Source of the DNA: Comamonas sp. BIGb0152
GTDB taxonomy: Bacteria; Pseudomonadota; Gammaproteobacteria; Burkholderiales; Burkholderiaceae_C
DNA: 64,000 nt
Reading direction: 5' to 3'
NCBI RefSeq assembly: GCF_024809975.1
Contig: NZ_JANUDY010000005.1
Span: 310,001 to 374,000 of the forward strand
Shown here: positions 36,276 to 45,243 of the stretch, one piece after another
How positions within the stretch are numbered: position 1 is the stretch's first letter
Layout of the letters: every line of letters starts with the position of its first letter
Position numbers and translations under genes: made by a program
Notes under the pieces: generated by a model
Database searches by the model: none
The model's input: the letters and a program-made list of their open reading frames with translations, nothing else
What the model was told of the DNA's origin: nothing

Positions 36276-37564
36276 ACCCTGCTGCGGCACGGCCCGCTGC
36301 GCTCTCGCCTGCGATGCGGGCCAGCCAGCTGGCGGCCTTTCTGGTGCCGGGCGTGGCGCTCAGCCTGCCCTCGGGCTACTCGGTGGGTGCGGCTGTGCTG
36401 GCGCTGTCCAGCCTGATTTTTGTGCGCCAGTGGTGGGGCCGCAGCTGGGACCGGCGCGCGCTGGTGTTGGCCTGCATGCTCGCCACCATGGCCGTCATGT
36501 GGACCATGAGCTTTGATGACTGGCACCTGCGCTCGCGCAGCGACCAGTTCGTCAAATACGCACTGGCCATCACGGGCCTGGGTTTTTTGCAGGCCTTTGC
36601 GCCCCGGGTCAGGCCTCTGGGCTGGGGCATGCTGGCGGGCGCGCTGGGCGCGGGCCTGGTCGCCGTCTACCAGATGGGCTGGACTGATGCCCACCGTGCC
36701 AATGGGTTTACCAATGCCATCCAGTTCAGCGGCATTGCACTGGTGCTGGCACTGGCCTGCTGCTTTGGGGTGCTGCTGCTGTGGCGTTCTTTGGTGGCCT
36801 GGCAGCGTGCCCTGGGCCTGGTGTGCAGCCTCTTTGGGCTGCTGGCGGTGATTTTGTCGGACACGCGGGGCAGCTGGATTGTGCTGCCTTTTGTGCTGTT
36901 GGTTGGCGCGCTGCTGCTGTGGCGCTGTGGCCTGCGCAAGCCCGTGGGCCTGGGTCTGCTGGCGGCAGTGCTGGGCATTGGCGGGCTGGTGTCATTCAAA
37001 GGTGGGGAGATGGCCCAGCGCTACCACACGGCCGTGCAGGAAGTGCAGAGCTACCAGGTTCAAGACAGCAATGCGGCTGAGACATCGGTAGGGCAGCGCC
37101 TGGCCCACTGGCACCTGGCCTGGCACATGGGGCTGGACAAGCCGCTGACGGGCTGGGGCCTCCAAGGCTATATCGCAGAGAAGGCCCGCCGGGTGGCGGC
37201 GGGCGAGGCCAGCGCCTCGGTGCTGCCCTATGACCATGCCCACAACGAATTGCTCGACATGTTTGCCAAGCGTGGCTTGGTGGGCGTGGCCCTGCTGCTG
37301 GCCTTTTATACCGTGCCGCTGCTGGTCTTCTGGCCCACCCGCAAGCGCATGGCGCAATGCGCTGGTGCGCCGATGGACCGCCAGATCCTCTACCTGCGCA
37401 TGCTGGGCATCACCGTGCCGCTGTGCTACATGGGTTTTGGCCTGACCCAGGTGTTTTTTGCCCACAACAGCGGCCACATGTTTTACGTCTACATGCTGGT
37501 GCTGCTGCTGGGCGCGCTGATTGGACGTGAGCGCGCACTGTTGGCGCTGCATCCCAAGCACTGA
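36272..37564 (+). CDS. O-antigen ligase family protein (WaaL-like)
   Basis: A 430-aa polytopic membrane protein with about twelve helices. The Wzy_C/WaaL features are seen in the large periplasmic loop: the Arg-bearing SDTRGSWIVLPFVLL helix, GWGLQGYIAEKARR and YDHAHNELLDMFAKRGLVGV, whose HAHNE block is diagnostic. It should join O-antigen or another polymer to lipid A-core, or polymerise it. It is the last gene of the zinc-finger/GT2/ligase run. Confidence 0.88.
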   Translation: MNPAAARPAALSPAMRASQLAAFLVPGVALSLPSGYSVGAAVLALSSLIFVRQWWGRSWDRRALVLACMLATMAVMWTMSFDDWHLRSRSDQFVKYALAITGLGFLQAFAPRVRPLGWGMLAGALGAGLVAVYQMGWTDAHRANGFTNAIQFSGIALVLALACCFGVLLLWRSLVAWQRALGLVCSLFGLLAVILSDTRGSWIVLPFVLLVGALLLWRCGLRKPVGLGLLAAVLGIGGLVSFKGGEMAQRYHTAVQEVQSYQVQDSNAAETSVGQRLAHWHLAWHMGLDKPLTGWGLQGYIAEKARRVAAGEASASVLPYDHAHNELLDMFAKRGLVGVALLLAFYTVPLLVFWPTRKRMAQCAGAPMDRQILYLRMLGITVPLCYMGFGLTQVFFAHNSGHMFYVYMLVLLLGALIGRERALLALHPKH

Positions 37565-37593
37565 GCAGGCGGTTCAAGCGCAGCGGCTGTGTT

Positions 37594-38151
37594 TCAGCCT
37601 GCGCGGCTGTGCCACTCGCGGGCCAGCAGCGCGTAGATGTACTCATCGCCCCACTGGCCGTTGAACTGGTCGTTCTCGATCAGATGGGCCTCGCGGCGCA
37701 TGCCCAGGCGCTCGACAACGCCAACCGAGCCTTGGTTGGCGGCATCCAGGCGCGCAAAGATGCGGTGAAAGCCCAAGGGCCCAAATCCCTGCGCCAAGGT
37801 CAGCGCCACCGCCTCGGTGGCATAGCCCTGGCCGCCATGGGCGGGGTCAAAGATATAGCCCAGCTCGGCCTGGCGCGCAGCGGCGCTGGCTAATTTGAGC
37901 AAGGTCTCCCCCAGCAGGCAGCCATCGCTGCTGCGCACCACGGCATAGCGCCGCGTGTCGCCGTCCTGCGCCAGGCGCTGGGGCAGCGCGTCGCGCACGA
38001 ACTGGGCCTGCAGCACGGCGGGCTCCTGCGGGGCTTCGGTATAGAGGTAGCGGTATACGGCAGGCTGGCGGTGGTAGCGGGCGTAGGTCTCGAAATCGCC
38101 GGGTACAAAGGCGCGCAGCTGTAGGCGGGGGACGGAGCTTGTATGCGACAT
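37594..38151 (-). CDS. GNAT-family N-acetyltransferase (RimJ/RimL type)
   Basis: A 185-aa acetyltransferase of the RimJ/RimL subgroup. The acetyl-CoA loop reads PAHGGQGYATEAVAL, followed by GFHRIFARLDAANQGSVGVVERLGMRREAH. The frame begins at 38211, but the ATG at 38151 starts just before the conserved LQLRAF strand. The substrate is unknown: protein N-termini, amino acids or antibiotics. It lies 19 nt after the pyridoxal kinase gene on the same strand. Confidence 0.88.
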   Translation of the reverse strand: MSHTSSVPRLQLRAFVPGDFETYARYHRQPAVYRYLYTEAPQEPAVLQAQFVRDALPQRLAQDGDTRRYAVVRSSDGCLLGETLLKLASAAARQAELGYIFDPAHGGQGYATEAVALTLAQGFGPLGFHRIFARLDAANQGSVGVVERLGMRREAHLIENDQFNGQWGDEYIYALLAREWHSRAG

Positions 38152-38170
38152 GCCGTTGCGGATTCTCTGG

Positions 38171-39091
38171 TCAGGCCACTTGCTGCGCTGTAAAGCGCGC
38201 AGCCGGCTCAATCAGCTGGGCCTGCGCGGCCACCAGCGGCAGATCGCGTGAGCCCGCCACCGTGCCCTTGACCAGCGAGTACAGCGTGGCAGTGGCCAGT
38301 GCCAGCGCCTCGGGCAAGGGGCGGCCATCCATCAAGCGGCCCAGCAAGGTGGCGGCAAACACATCGCCCATGCCGTTGGGCAAGGGGTGCAGGTCGATGC
38401 GCGGCGTGGTCACCAGCCAGGCGCCTTGGCCGTTGACGGCCAGGGTGCCCAGTTGGTCGGCGGCGATATCGGGGGTGGCCAGGCTGGTGATGACGATGGT
38501 GTCCGGCCCCCGGCCGCGCAGCTGGCGCGCCACGGCCACGGCCTCATCGATGCTGGCCAGCTTGGCGCCGGTGAGCAGCTCAAACTCAAACTGGTTGGGC
38601 GTGATGATGTTGGCAAACGGGATGGCCTGGTCACGCAGAAAATCGGGGATGGCCGGGTTGACGAAGAGCCCCCGGCCGACATCGCCCATCACCGGGTCGC
38701 AAAGGTAGCGCAGCTGCGGATTGGCATGGCGGATGTCGTTGACGGCATCGAGGATGGCCGCGCCGGTATCGGCATTGCCCAGGTAGCCTGAGAGCACGGC
38801 GCCCACTTTTTGCAGCGCGCCGCGCTCGCGCAGGCCGGCAAGGATCTCGCGGATGTGTTCGGCGCTCAGGATCTGGCCCCGGAACTGCCCATAGCCCGTG
38901 TGGTTGCTGAACAGCACCGTATGCACCTGCAGCACCTCAAAGCCCAGGCGTTGCAGCGCAAACACCGCCGCCGAGTTGCCCACATAGCCCCAGGCCACAT
39001 GCGATTGGATGGACAGGATAACGGGGCGAGTGCTGGGGGTGGCGGCAGAGCCAGCGTTGGAAGGGAGAGCAGAGGGTGCGGCAGTGTTCAC
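38171..39091 (-). CDS. pdxY: Pyridoxal kinase
   Basis: A 306-aa (from GTG 39091) PfkB/ribokinase-superfamily pyridoxal kinase that phosphorylates pyridoxal in PLP salvage. It has ILSIQSHVAWGYVGNSAAVF at the N-terminus, CDPVMGDVGRG, IITPNQFEFELLTG and the catalytic GMGDVFAATLLG. The frame continues to an ATG at 39163 that overlaps the upstream gene; the GTG is chosen because the kinase fold starts about 22 residues after it, but the true start is uncertain. Confidence 0.88.
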   Translation of the reverse strand: MNTAAPSALPSNAGSAATPSTRPVILSIQSHVAWGYVGNSAAVFALQRLGFEVLQVHTVLFSNHTGYGQFRGQILSAEHIREILAGLRERGALQKVGAVLSGYLGNADTGAAILDAVNDIRHANPQLRYLCDPVMGDVGRGLFVNPAIPDFLRDQAIPFANIITPNQFEFELLTGAKLASIDEAVAVARQLRGRGPDTIVITSLATPDIAADQLGTLAVNGQGAWLVTTPRIDLHPLPNGMGDVFAATLLGRLMDGRPLPEALALATATLYSLVKGTVAGSRDLPLVAAQAQLIEPAARFTAQQVA

Positions 39092-39138
39092 GGTAGGCAG
39101 TCTTTGCAGGCCCGGACCAGGCTGCCGGGCAATGGCCG

Positions 39139-40191
39139 CTATTGTGCGCCAGCGGCCAGCCACTCCTCTTTGAGCTTTTGCAATAGTTGCGCAGCGGGCA
39201 GGGCTCTGGCCTGGGCCACGCCCTGGCCCGCCCAGAGCGACAGGTACTGCGCATCGCCCGCCGCGCCGGCGAGCTTGCGCAGCGCGCCTGTCAGCGCGTT
39301 TTGCACCGGGTAGGGCGGTATCGCCGCTTCATCGGCTTCGAGCGCATCGATCATCGCATTGCGGATGCCGCGCGCGGGCCGGCCCGAGATGGTGCGGGTG
39401 GTGACCGTGTCGGTGGCCTGTGCCCCGGCCAGCGCTGCGCGGTAGGCGGTGTTGATGGCCGATTCGGGGCAGACCAAAAAGGCGGTGCCCATTTGCACCG
39501 CTTGTGCGCCCAGCGCCAATGCAGCGGCAATGCCGGCGCCATCCATGATGCTGCCGGCCGCGATCACCGGCACTTGCAGCTGTAGCACGCAGTCGCGCAC
39601 CAGGGGCAAGGTGGAGACCATGGACGAGGCATAGTCGGCCAAAAAGGTGCCTCGGTGGCCGCCGGCCTCACTGCCGCTGGCGATCACCGCATCGGCCCCC
39701 ACGGTCTGCCAGGCCAGCGCCTCGGCCACGGTGGTCGCCGTGCCCCAGACCTGGCAGCCGGCGCCATGCAGGCGCTGCACCTGCGCGGCGCTGAGAATGC
39801 CGAAGGTAAAGCTGGCCACCGCCGGGCGGCAGGCGACCAGCGCATCGAGCTGCTGGCCAAAGTCTTCGCACCACTGCGCGGGCAGGGCCGGCTCGGCACC
39901 AAAGCGCGCATACAGCGGGGCCAGGCGTTGCAAGGCCTGCTGCACGGTGGCGGCCTCGGGCGTGGGCGTGGCCTGCACAAACAGGTTCATGGCAAAGGGC
40001 CGGTCGGTCTGCGCGCGCACCGCCGCTGCCGCCTCGGCCATGGCCTGGGGCGATCGCATGCCGCAGCCCAGCGAGCCCAGGCCGCCAGCGGCGCTGACGG
40101 CAGCGGCCAGCGCCGGGCTGTCCGCGCCCGTCATGGGGCCTTGCACCACGGGCAGCTGCAGGCCCAGTTGTTGCATCCAAACGCTTGTCAT
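39139..40191 (-). CDS. Nitronate monooxygenase (NMO/2-nitropropane dioxygenase family)
   Basis: A 350-aa FMN-dependent TIM-barrel enzyme. VVQGPMTGADSPALAAAVSA, GGLGSLGCGM, ASGSEAGGHRG and QMGTAFLVCPES are family motifs. It should oxidise nitronates such as propionate-3-nitronate to keto acids plus nitrite or nitrate. The ATG at 40191 has GGAGACCGC directly upstream and overlaps the LysR stop codon (ATGA), so the regulator and enzyme form one unit. Annotations as enoyl-ACP reductase FabK-like are an alternative, but the His in EAGGHRG fits NMO. Confidence 0.88.
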   Translation of the reverse strand: MTSVWMQQLGLQLPVVQGPMTGADSPALAAAVSAAGGLGSLGCGMRSPQAMAEAAAAVRAQTDRPFAMNLFVQATPTPEAATVQQALQRLAPLYARFGAEPALPAQWCEDFGQQLDALVACRPAVASFTFGILSAAQVQRLHGAGCQVWGTATTVAEALAWQTVGADAVIASGSEAGGHRGTFLADYASSMVSTLPLVRDCVLQLQVPVIAAGSIMDGAGIAAALALGAQAVQMGTAFLVCPESAINTAYRAALAGAQATDTVTTRTISGRPARGIRNAMIDALEADEAAIPPYPVQNALTGALRKLAGAAGDAQYLSLWAGQGVAQARALPAAQLLQKLKEEWLAAGAQ

Positions 40192-41096
40192 GCGGTCTCC
40201 ATCGGTGGTGAAAAAGGGGTAGGGGCCGCTGCCTGCAGCACGGCCAGCAGCTGCTGCACGGCCGGTGTGGCATAGCCCTGTCGGGTCACAAACATGGTGG
40301 TGCAGGTGGCCAGTGGCTGGCTGTGTACGGGCAAGGGCCTGCGCTGCAGATCCAGCACGGTCTGCGGCACCACGGCCACGGCGCTGCCTGCCGCCACCGC
40401 CGCCACAATCGCGTGGTACGACGACAGCTGCAACACCCGCGTGGGGGCCGTGCCATGGGCCTGCGCCAGCCATTGCTCACCAATGCGGCGGTAGGTGCAG
40501 CCCTCGCTGAAACCGGCCAGGGTGCGCGGCAGCTCAGTGGGCGGGCCGCCTGGAAGGTTGTCTGACGGGGTTTGGACGGGGCGCAGCAGCTGCAGCGATT
40601 CTTCGTACAGCGGCACCAGATCCAGTGGCAGTGGGGCATCCACATCGGGCGGCGGCCAGGCCACCAGCGCGGCATCGAGCTGGTGGTCCAGCACCTGCTC
40701 CATCAGCTGCAGGGATGCGGCGGTCGACAGCTCCAGCTGCACCTGCGGGTGCGCGCGGTGGAAGGCGGCCAGCGGCATCGGCAGGCGTGCGGCGGCCGTG
40801 CTCTCCATCGAGCCCAGGCGCAGCCGCCCGCTGGGCTGCTGGCCGCGCAGGCTTTGCGTGGCCTCTTCGGCCAGGGTCAGCAGTTGGTCGGCATAGCGCT
40901 GCAGGCGCTGTCCCTCGGGTGTCAGCACCATGCGCCGTGCTTCGCGTACAAAAAGCGCCACGCCCAGCGACTCTTCCAACTGCTGGATGCGGGTGGTGAT
41001 ATTCGACTGGGCACGGCCCAGCTGCTGCGCTGCACGGGTGATGCTGCCGCTGGCAATGACCTGCTGAAAGATGGCGAGGGTGGCGAGATCCAACAC
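40188..41096 (-). CDS. LysR-type transcriptional regulator
   Basis: A roughly 302-aa LTTR with the N-terminal winged HTH (LAIFQQVIASGSITRAAQQL, then GRAQSNITTRIQQLEESLGV) and a periplasmic-binding-like effector domain. The frame is open far upstream. I chose the GTG at 41096, at the family start position; an ATG at 41156 would place coding sequence across the symmetric operator. It is co-translated with the nitronate monooxygenase gene and divergent from an MFS gene, the classical layout for a LysR regulator controlling both. Confidence 0.85.
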   Translation of the reverse strand: MLDLATLAIFQQVIASGSITRAAQQLGRAQSNITTRIQQLEESLGVALFVREARRMVLTPEGQRLQRYADQLLTLAEEATQSLRGQQPSGRLRLGSMESTAAARLPMPLAAFHRAHPQVQLELSTAASLQLMEQVLDHQLDAALVAWPPPDVDAPLPLDLVPLYEESLQLLRPVQTPSDNLPGGPPTELPRTLAGFSEGCTYRRIGEQWLAQAHGTAPTRVLQLSSYHAIVAAVAAGSAVAVVPQTVLDLQRRPLPVHSQPLATCTTMFVTRQGYATPAVQQLLAVLQAAAPTPFSPPMETA

Positions 41097-41105
41097 GTTT
41101 GTATC

Positions 41106-41153
41106 TATCTTTTTTGAAGATGTTAATTTAACATAGCATCTCCAAAAAAGATA
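41106..41153. promoter_or_regulatory. Large symmetric operator between lysR and MFS genes
   Basis: Perfect 11-nt outer inverted repeats TATCTTTTTTG (41106-41116) and CAAAAAAGATA (41143-41153) enclose the 13-nt palindrome TGTTAATTTAACA (41121-41133). The inner element fits the LysR T-N11-A rule. It occupies most of the 78-nt divergent gap and is AT-rich. It is the probable binding site of the adjacent LysR protein. Confidence 0.7.
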
Positions 41154-41174
41154 CATAAGCAACAGGTCCGCACC

Positions 41175-42440
41175 ATGCCACCCTCGGCCAGCTCTTCGGT
41201 CTCTTCCTCCACACCCGCCCCATCGCTGCCTTGGGGCCAGCGCCCCTGGTGGGTGGCCGTCGCCGGCATGCTGGCGCTGGCCTCGGCCATGGGCGTGGGG
41301 CGCTTTGCCTTTACCCCCTTGATGCCGATGATGCTGCACGACGGCAGCATCGACCTGGCCCAGGGCAGCTGGCTGGCGATGAGCAACTACCTGGGCTACT
41401 TTGTCGGCTCCCTGGTCTGCATGGTCTTGCCCTGGGTGGCCCCGGGCTGGATGCAGCGGCTGCACCCCTCGCGCATGGTGCACTGGTGGCTGTTTATCAC
41501 CGCGGTGCTGACGGCGGCCATGGCGCTGAACTGGCCCGGGGGCTGGGCCAGCCTGCGTTTTGTCTCCGGGGTGGCCAGTGCCGTGGTGTTTCTCAATATC
41601 ACCTTGTGGTGCATGTCGCAGCTGGCGCATTTGGGGCGGCCGCAGATGGGCGGCTTGCTGTTTTGCGGCCCTGGCATTGGCATTGCGCTCACGGGCCTGG
41701 CCACCAGCGCCATGGTGGCGGCTGGCTGGCATGCGGTCAGTGCCTGGCTGGCCTTTGCGCTATTGGCCGTGGTGCTGTGGCTGATGGTGATGACGGTGGT
41801 GCGCGGGCCGCTGGCGCCGCCGCCTGCCCATACCCAGCCCGGCGCAGCGGTGGTGGCCGCGCCGGAGGGCCCTGCCGACCGGCTGCTGCTGACCCTGGCC
41901 TACAGCCTGGCGGGCCTGGGCTATATCGTCACCGCCACCTACCTGCCGGTGATTGCGCGCGGCGCGCTGCCAGCCGATTCCATCTGGCCGGATCTGTTTT
42001 GGCCCATGTTTGGCGGGGGCGTGGCGCTGGGCGCTTACCTCTCCACCCTTTTGCCCGCGCGCTGGGACCGGCGCCGCCTGCTGATGGCGGGCTACGGCAT
42101 CCAGGCGGTGTCGATTGCCATCAGCGCGCTGTGGCCTACGCCGCTGGGCTTTTCGCTGGGCAGCTTCTTGCTGGGCCTGCCGTTTACCGCGCTGACCTTT
42201 TTTGCGCTGCAAGAGGCGCGCCGCATCTGGCCCAGTGCGCTCAGCAGCTTTCCGGGCCTGCTGACCGCCGCCTATGGCCTGGGCCAAATTGTGGGCCCCC
42301 CCATGGTGGCCTGGATGCTGGCCCACAGCGCCAGTACCCAGCAGGGCTTTGCCTACGGCCTGGCGGCTGCGGGCGCGGCGCTGGTGCTGGGCATGGTGAT
42401 TCTGGCCGGCATGGTCTGGCGCCACCCGCACCGGGGTTGA
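41175..42440 (+). CDS. YbfB/YjiJ-family MFS transporter
   Basis: A 421-aa MFS permease with 12 predicted helices. The N-terminal block GMLALASAMGVGRFAFTPLM followed by PMMLHDGSIDLAQGSWLAMS is characteristic of the YbfB/YjiJ group. The substrate is unknown. It is divergent from the LysR/nitronate monooxygenase pair and shares their operator, so it may import or export the nitro compound or its product. The 129 nt after it up to the rbs operator hold short GCGGTTGCC repeats but no gene. Confidence 0.87.
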   Translation: MPPSASSSVSSSTPAPSLPWGQRPWWVAVAGMLALASAMGVGRFAFTPLMPMMLHDGSIDLAQGSWLAMSNYLGYFVGSLVCMVLPWVAPGWMQRLHPSRMVHWWLFITAVLTAAMALNWPGGWASLRFVSGVASAVVFLNITLWCMSQLAHLGRPQMGGLLFCGPGIGIALTGLATSAMVAAGWHAVSAWLAFALLAVVLWLMVMTVVRGPLAPPPAHTQPGAAVVAAPEGPADRLLLTLAYSLAGLGYIVTATYLPVIARGALPADSIWPDLFWPMFGGGVALGAYLSTLLPARWDRRRLLMAGYGIQAVSIAISALWPTPLGFSLGSFLLGLPFTALTFFALQEARRIWPSALSSFPGLLTAAYGLGQIVGPPMVAWMLAHSASTQQGFAYGLAAAGAALVLGMVILAGMVWRHPHRG

Positions 42441-42569
42441 GCCGCCGGACGTCCGCTGGCAGGCGGCTGCAAAGCGGTTGCCCAGCGGTGGCGCAGCGGT
42501 TGCCAAGGGGCCTTTCCACCCGCATGTCCAACTCGTGAAACATTGTTTGACCTTGGGGTAAACTCCGGG

Positions 42570-42585
42570 GCGCAAACGTTTGCGC
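42570..42585. promoter_or_regulatory. RbsR/LacI-type operator of the ribose operon
   Basis: GCGCAAACGTTTGCGC is a perfect 16-nt palindrome with the AAACGTTT core of RbsR/PurR-type LacI operators. It is 80 nt upstream of the rbsB start. The regulator is encoded inside the operon, at 46270. A TTGACC at 42547-42552 lies nearby, but no -10 box at proper spacing is evident. Confidence 0.8.
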
Positions 42586-42664
42586 CTATGCAAACATGCG
42601 GCATCTCGCGGCTATTGCTGTAGATCGGCTGCGTGATGCACAACAACTTTCGGAGACATCTCTC

Positions 42665-43615
42665 ATGCGCTTTACCCGCCGTACCCTGACTGCTGCGCTG
42701 GCATTGGCCACCGTGGCTGGTTTTTCCCACCAAGCCGTTGCGGCTGACAAGCCCAAGGTGGCCCTGGTGATGAAATCGCTGGCCAACGAGTTCTTCCGCA
42801 CCATGGAAGACGGGGCCAAGGCGCACCAGAAAGCCAATGCCGCCCAGTACACCTTGGTGGCGAATGGCATCAAGGACGAAACCGATACGGCAGCGCAGAT
42901 CAAGATGGTTGAGCAGATGGTGGCCCAGCGTGTGCAGGCCATCGTGATCGCACCGGCCGATTCCAAGGCCCTGGTGTCGGTGCTCAAAAATGCGGCAGAC
43001 AAGGGCGTGCTGATCATCAACATCGACAACAAGCTCGATGCCGATGCGCTCAAGAGCAAGGACCTGAACGTGCCCTTCGTCGGCCCGGACAACCGTGCTG
43101 GCGCCAAGTTGGTGGGCGACTACCTGGGCAAGCAACTGCAGGCCGGTGACAAGGTGGGCATTGTCGAAGGCGTCTCCACCACCTTCAACGCCCAGCAGCG
43201 CACCCTGGGCTTCCAGGATGCGATGAAGGCCGCCAGCATCAATGTGGTCAGCCTGCAGTCGGGCCAGTGGGAAATCGACAAGGGCAACACCGTGGCCGCC
43301 GGCATGCTGCGCGAGCACCCCGATCTCAAGGCCATCATGGCGGGCAACGACAGCATGGCGCTGGGCGTGGTCGCTGCGGTCAAGGCTGCTGGTCGCACCG
43401 GCAAGGTGCAGGTGGTGGGCTATGACAATATCGCCGCCATCAAGCCCATGCTCAAGGACGGCCGTGTGCTGGCCACCGCCGACCAGTACGCCGCCAAGCA
43501 GGCCGTGTTCGGCATCGAGATGGCGCTCAAGGCCCTGGCCGACAAGAAAAAGCAGAGCGAGCTGCCTGCCGAGGTCAAGACCGATGTGGCCTTGGTGACC
43601 AAGGACAGCAAGTAA
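42665..43615 (+). CDS. rbsB: Ribose ABC transporter, periplasmic binding protein
   Basis: A 316-aa sugar-binding protein. The signal peptide (TLTAALALATVAGFSHQAVA) ends at AVAAD, and the mature part is a Peripla_BP_4 fold: KVALVMKSLANEFFRTMEDG, VQAIVIAPADSKAL, AIMAGNDSMALGVVAAVKAA and VVGYDNIAAIKPML. The true start is the ATG at 42665, preceded by a GGAGA ribosome-binding site. It is the first gene of the rbsBACRKD unit. Ribose is assigned from the kinase and pyranase genes downstream. Confidence 0.9.
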   Translation: MRFTRRTLTAALALATVAGFSHQAVAADKPKVALVMKSLANEFFRTMEDGAKAHQKANAAQYTLVANGIKDETDTAAQIKMVEQMVAQRVQAIVIAPADSKALVSVLKNAADKGVLIINIDNKLDADALKSKDLNVPFVGPDNRAGAKLVGDYLGKQLQAGDKVGIVEGVSTTFNAQQRTLGFQDAMKAASINVVSLQSGQWEIDKGNTVAAGMLREHPDLKAIMAGNDSMALGVVAAVKAAGRTGKVQVVGYDNIAAIKPMLKDGRVLATADQYAAKQAVFGIEMALKALADKKKQSELPAEVKTDVALVTKDSK

Positions 43616-43629
43616 CAACGGCGCGCACC

Positions 43630-45219
43630 ATGGCTATGACTGAGGCGCAAGGCGCCAGCACACCCCGCGTGCGTTTGCAGCAGATGGGCAAGGCTTACTC
43701 CGGCACCTTGGTGCTGGAGGGCGTGAGCCTGGATCTGCATGCCGGCGAGGTGATGGCGCTGACCGGGGAGAACGGCGCGGGCAAGAGCACCTTGTCCAAG
43801 ATGCTGTGCGGGTTGGTGGATCCATCGCAGGGCCAGATGCAGCTCGATGGCAAGGCCTTTGCACCCACCTCGCGCCGCGATGCCGAGCGCCAGGGCGTGC
43901 GCATGGTGATGCAGGAGCTGGGCCTGGTGGCCACCTTGACGGTGGCGGAGAACCTGCTGCTGGGGCGCCTGCCCCACAAGCTGGGCTGGCTGGACCATGC
44001 AGCGATGCGTGCCCTGGCCCGCACCCAGCTGGCCAAGATCGGCATGGCGCATATCGACCCGGACACGCCGGTCTCGCAGCTGGGCATTGGCCAGCAGCAG
44101 ATGGTAGAGATTGCCCGCAATCTGCAGGACGGCACCCGGGTGCTGGTGCTCGATGAGCCCACCGCCATGCTCACGCTCAAGGAGACCGAGCACCTGTTCA
44201 CGCAGATTGCGCTGCTCAAGGCCCGGGGCGTGGCCCTGGTCTATGTGTCGCACCGCCTGGAAGAGCTGCAGCGCATTGCCGACCGTGTGGCCGTGCTGCG
44301 CGATGGCCGCCTGGTCGATGTGCGCCCCATGCAGGGCGTGCAAGAGCATGAATTGGTCGAACGCATGGTGGGCCATGCCGTGCAGGACAACGAAGGCCGG
44401 CCGCGCCGCAAGCGCGGTGCGCTGCGCCTGTCGGCCAAGCAGCTACAACGCGGCACGCAAGTGCGCGGCGTCAGCCTGTCGCTCTATGCGGGCGAGATCA
44501 TGGGCCTGGCCGGTTTGGTCGGCTCCGGCCGTACCGAGCTGGTGCGCCTGCTGTTTGGTGCCGACCGTGCCGAGCAAGGCGAAATCAGCCTGCATGCCGC
44601 TGGCAGCACGGCCCCCACGCAAACCGTGGCACCCAACTGGTCCAGCCCGGTGCAGGCCATCCGCGCGGGCATTGGCCTGGTGACCGAGGACCGCAAGTCG
44701 CAAGGCCTGCTGCTGTCGCAATCGATCCGCGCCAACACCACCTTGGCGGGCATGCACAAGATTGCGCGCGGCGGCTGGTTGCAGCGCGCCCAAGAGAGCG
44801 AAGTGGCGCGCCATTTTGTCGAACGCCTGCGCATACGCTCGCGCAGCGCCGAGCAGGCCGTCTCCACCTTGAGCGGTGGCAACCAGCAAAAAGTGGTGTT
44901 TGCCCGCTGGCTGCACCAGCCCTGCGATGTGCTGCTGCTCGATGAGCCCACACGCGGCGTGGATGTGGGCGCCCGCGCCGATATCTACCACGAGATCGAC
45001 CGCATGTGCGATGACGGCAAGGCCGTGCTGATGGTCTCCAGCGACCTGCGCGAGTTGATGGCCATGTGCGACCGCATTGGCGTGATGCACGATGGCGAGC
45101 TGGTCGCCGTGTTTGAGCGCGGCCACTGGAGCGACCAGCAACTGCTGGCCGCCGCGTTTGGCAATGTGGATGCGGCCCCGTCTGCCCACCCGGCAGCACA
45201 GGCTGCCACCCCCGAATAA
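43630..45219 (+). CDS. rbsA: Ribose ABC transporter, ATP-binding protein (two ABC domains)
   Basis: A 529-aa tandem ABC ATPase. The first half has Walker A GENGAGKST and signature/Walker B ISQLGIGQQQM-like and VLVLDEPTAML. The second half has the degenerate P-loop GLVGSGRTELVRLL, signature LSGGNQQKVVFARWL and Walker B LLLDEPTRGVDVG. This is the standard layout of carbohydrate-uptake CUT2 ATPases such as RbsA. It lies 14 nt after rbsB and 24 nt before rbsC. Confidence 0.93.
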   Translation: MAMTEAQGASTPRVRLQQMGKAYSGTLVLEGVSLDLHAGEVMALTGENGAGKSTLSKMLCGLVDPSQGQMQLDGKAFAPTSRRDAERQGVRMVMQELGLVATLTVAENLLLGRLPHKLGWLDHAAMRALARTQLAKIGMAHIDPDTPVSQLGIGQQQMVEIARNLQDGTRVLVLDEPTAMLTLKETEHLFTQIALLKARGVALVYVSHRLEELQRIADRVAVLRDGRLVDVRPMQGVQEHELVERMVGHAVQDNEGRPRRKRGALRLSAKQLQRGTQVRGVSLSLYAGEIMGLAGLVGSGRTELVRLLFGADRAEQGEISLHAAGSTAPTQTVAPNWSSPVQAIRAGIGLVTEDRKSQGLLLSQSIRANTTLAGMHKIARGGWLQRAQESEVARHFVERLRIRSRSAEQAVSTLSGGNQQKVVFARWLHQPCDVLLLDEPTRGVDVGARADIYHEIDRMCDDGKAVLMVSSDLRELMAMCDRIGVMHDGELVAVFERGHWSDQQLLAAAFGNVDAAPSAHPAAQAATPE

Positions 45220-45243
45220 AAGAGCAGGCAAGAGGACCCAGCC

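Noticed and set aside
42441..42569. GCGGTTGCC short repeats before the ribose operon as an RNA gene or iterons
   Set aside because: Only two or three degenerate copies; no secondary structure or replication gene supports a function.
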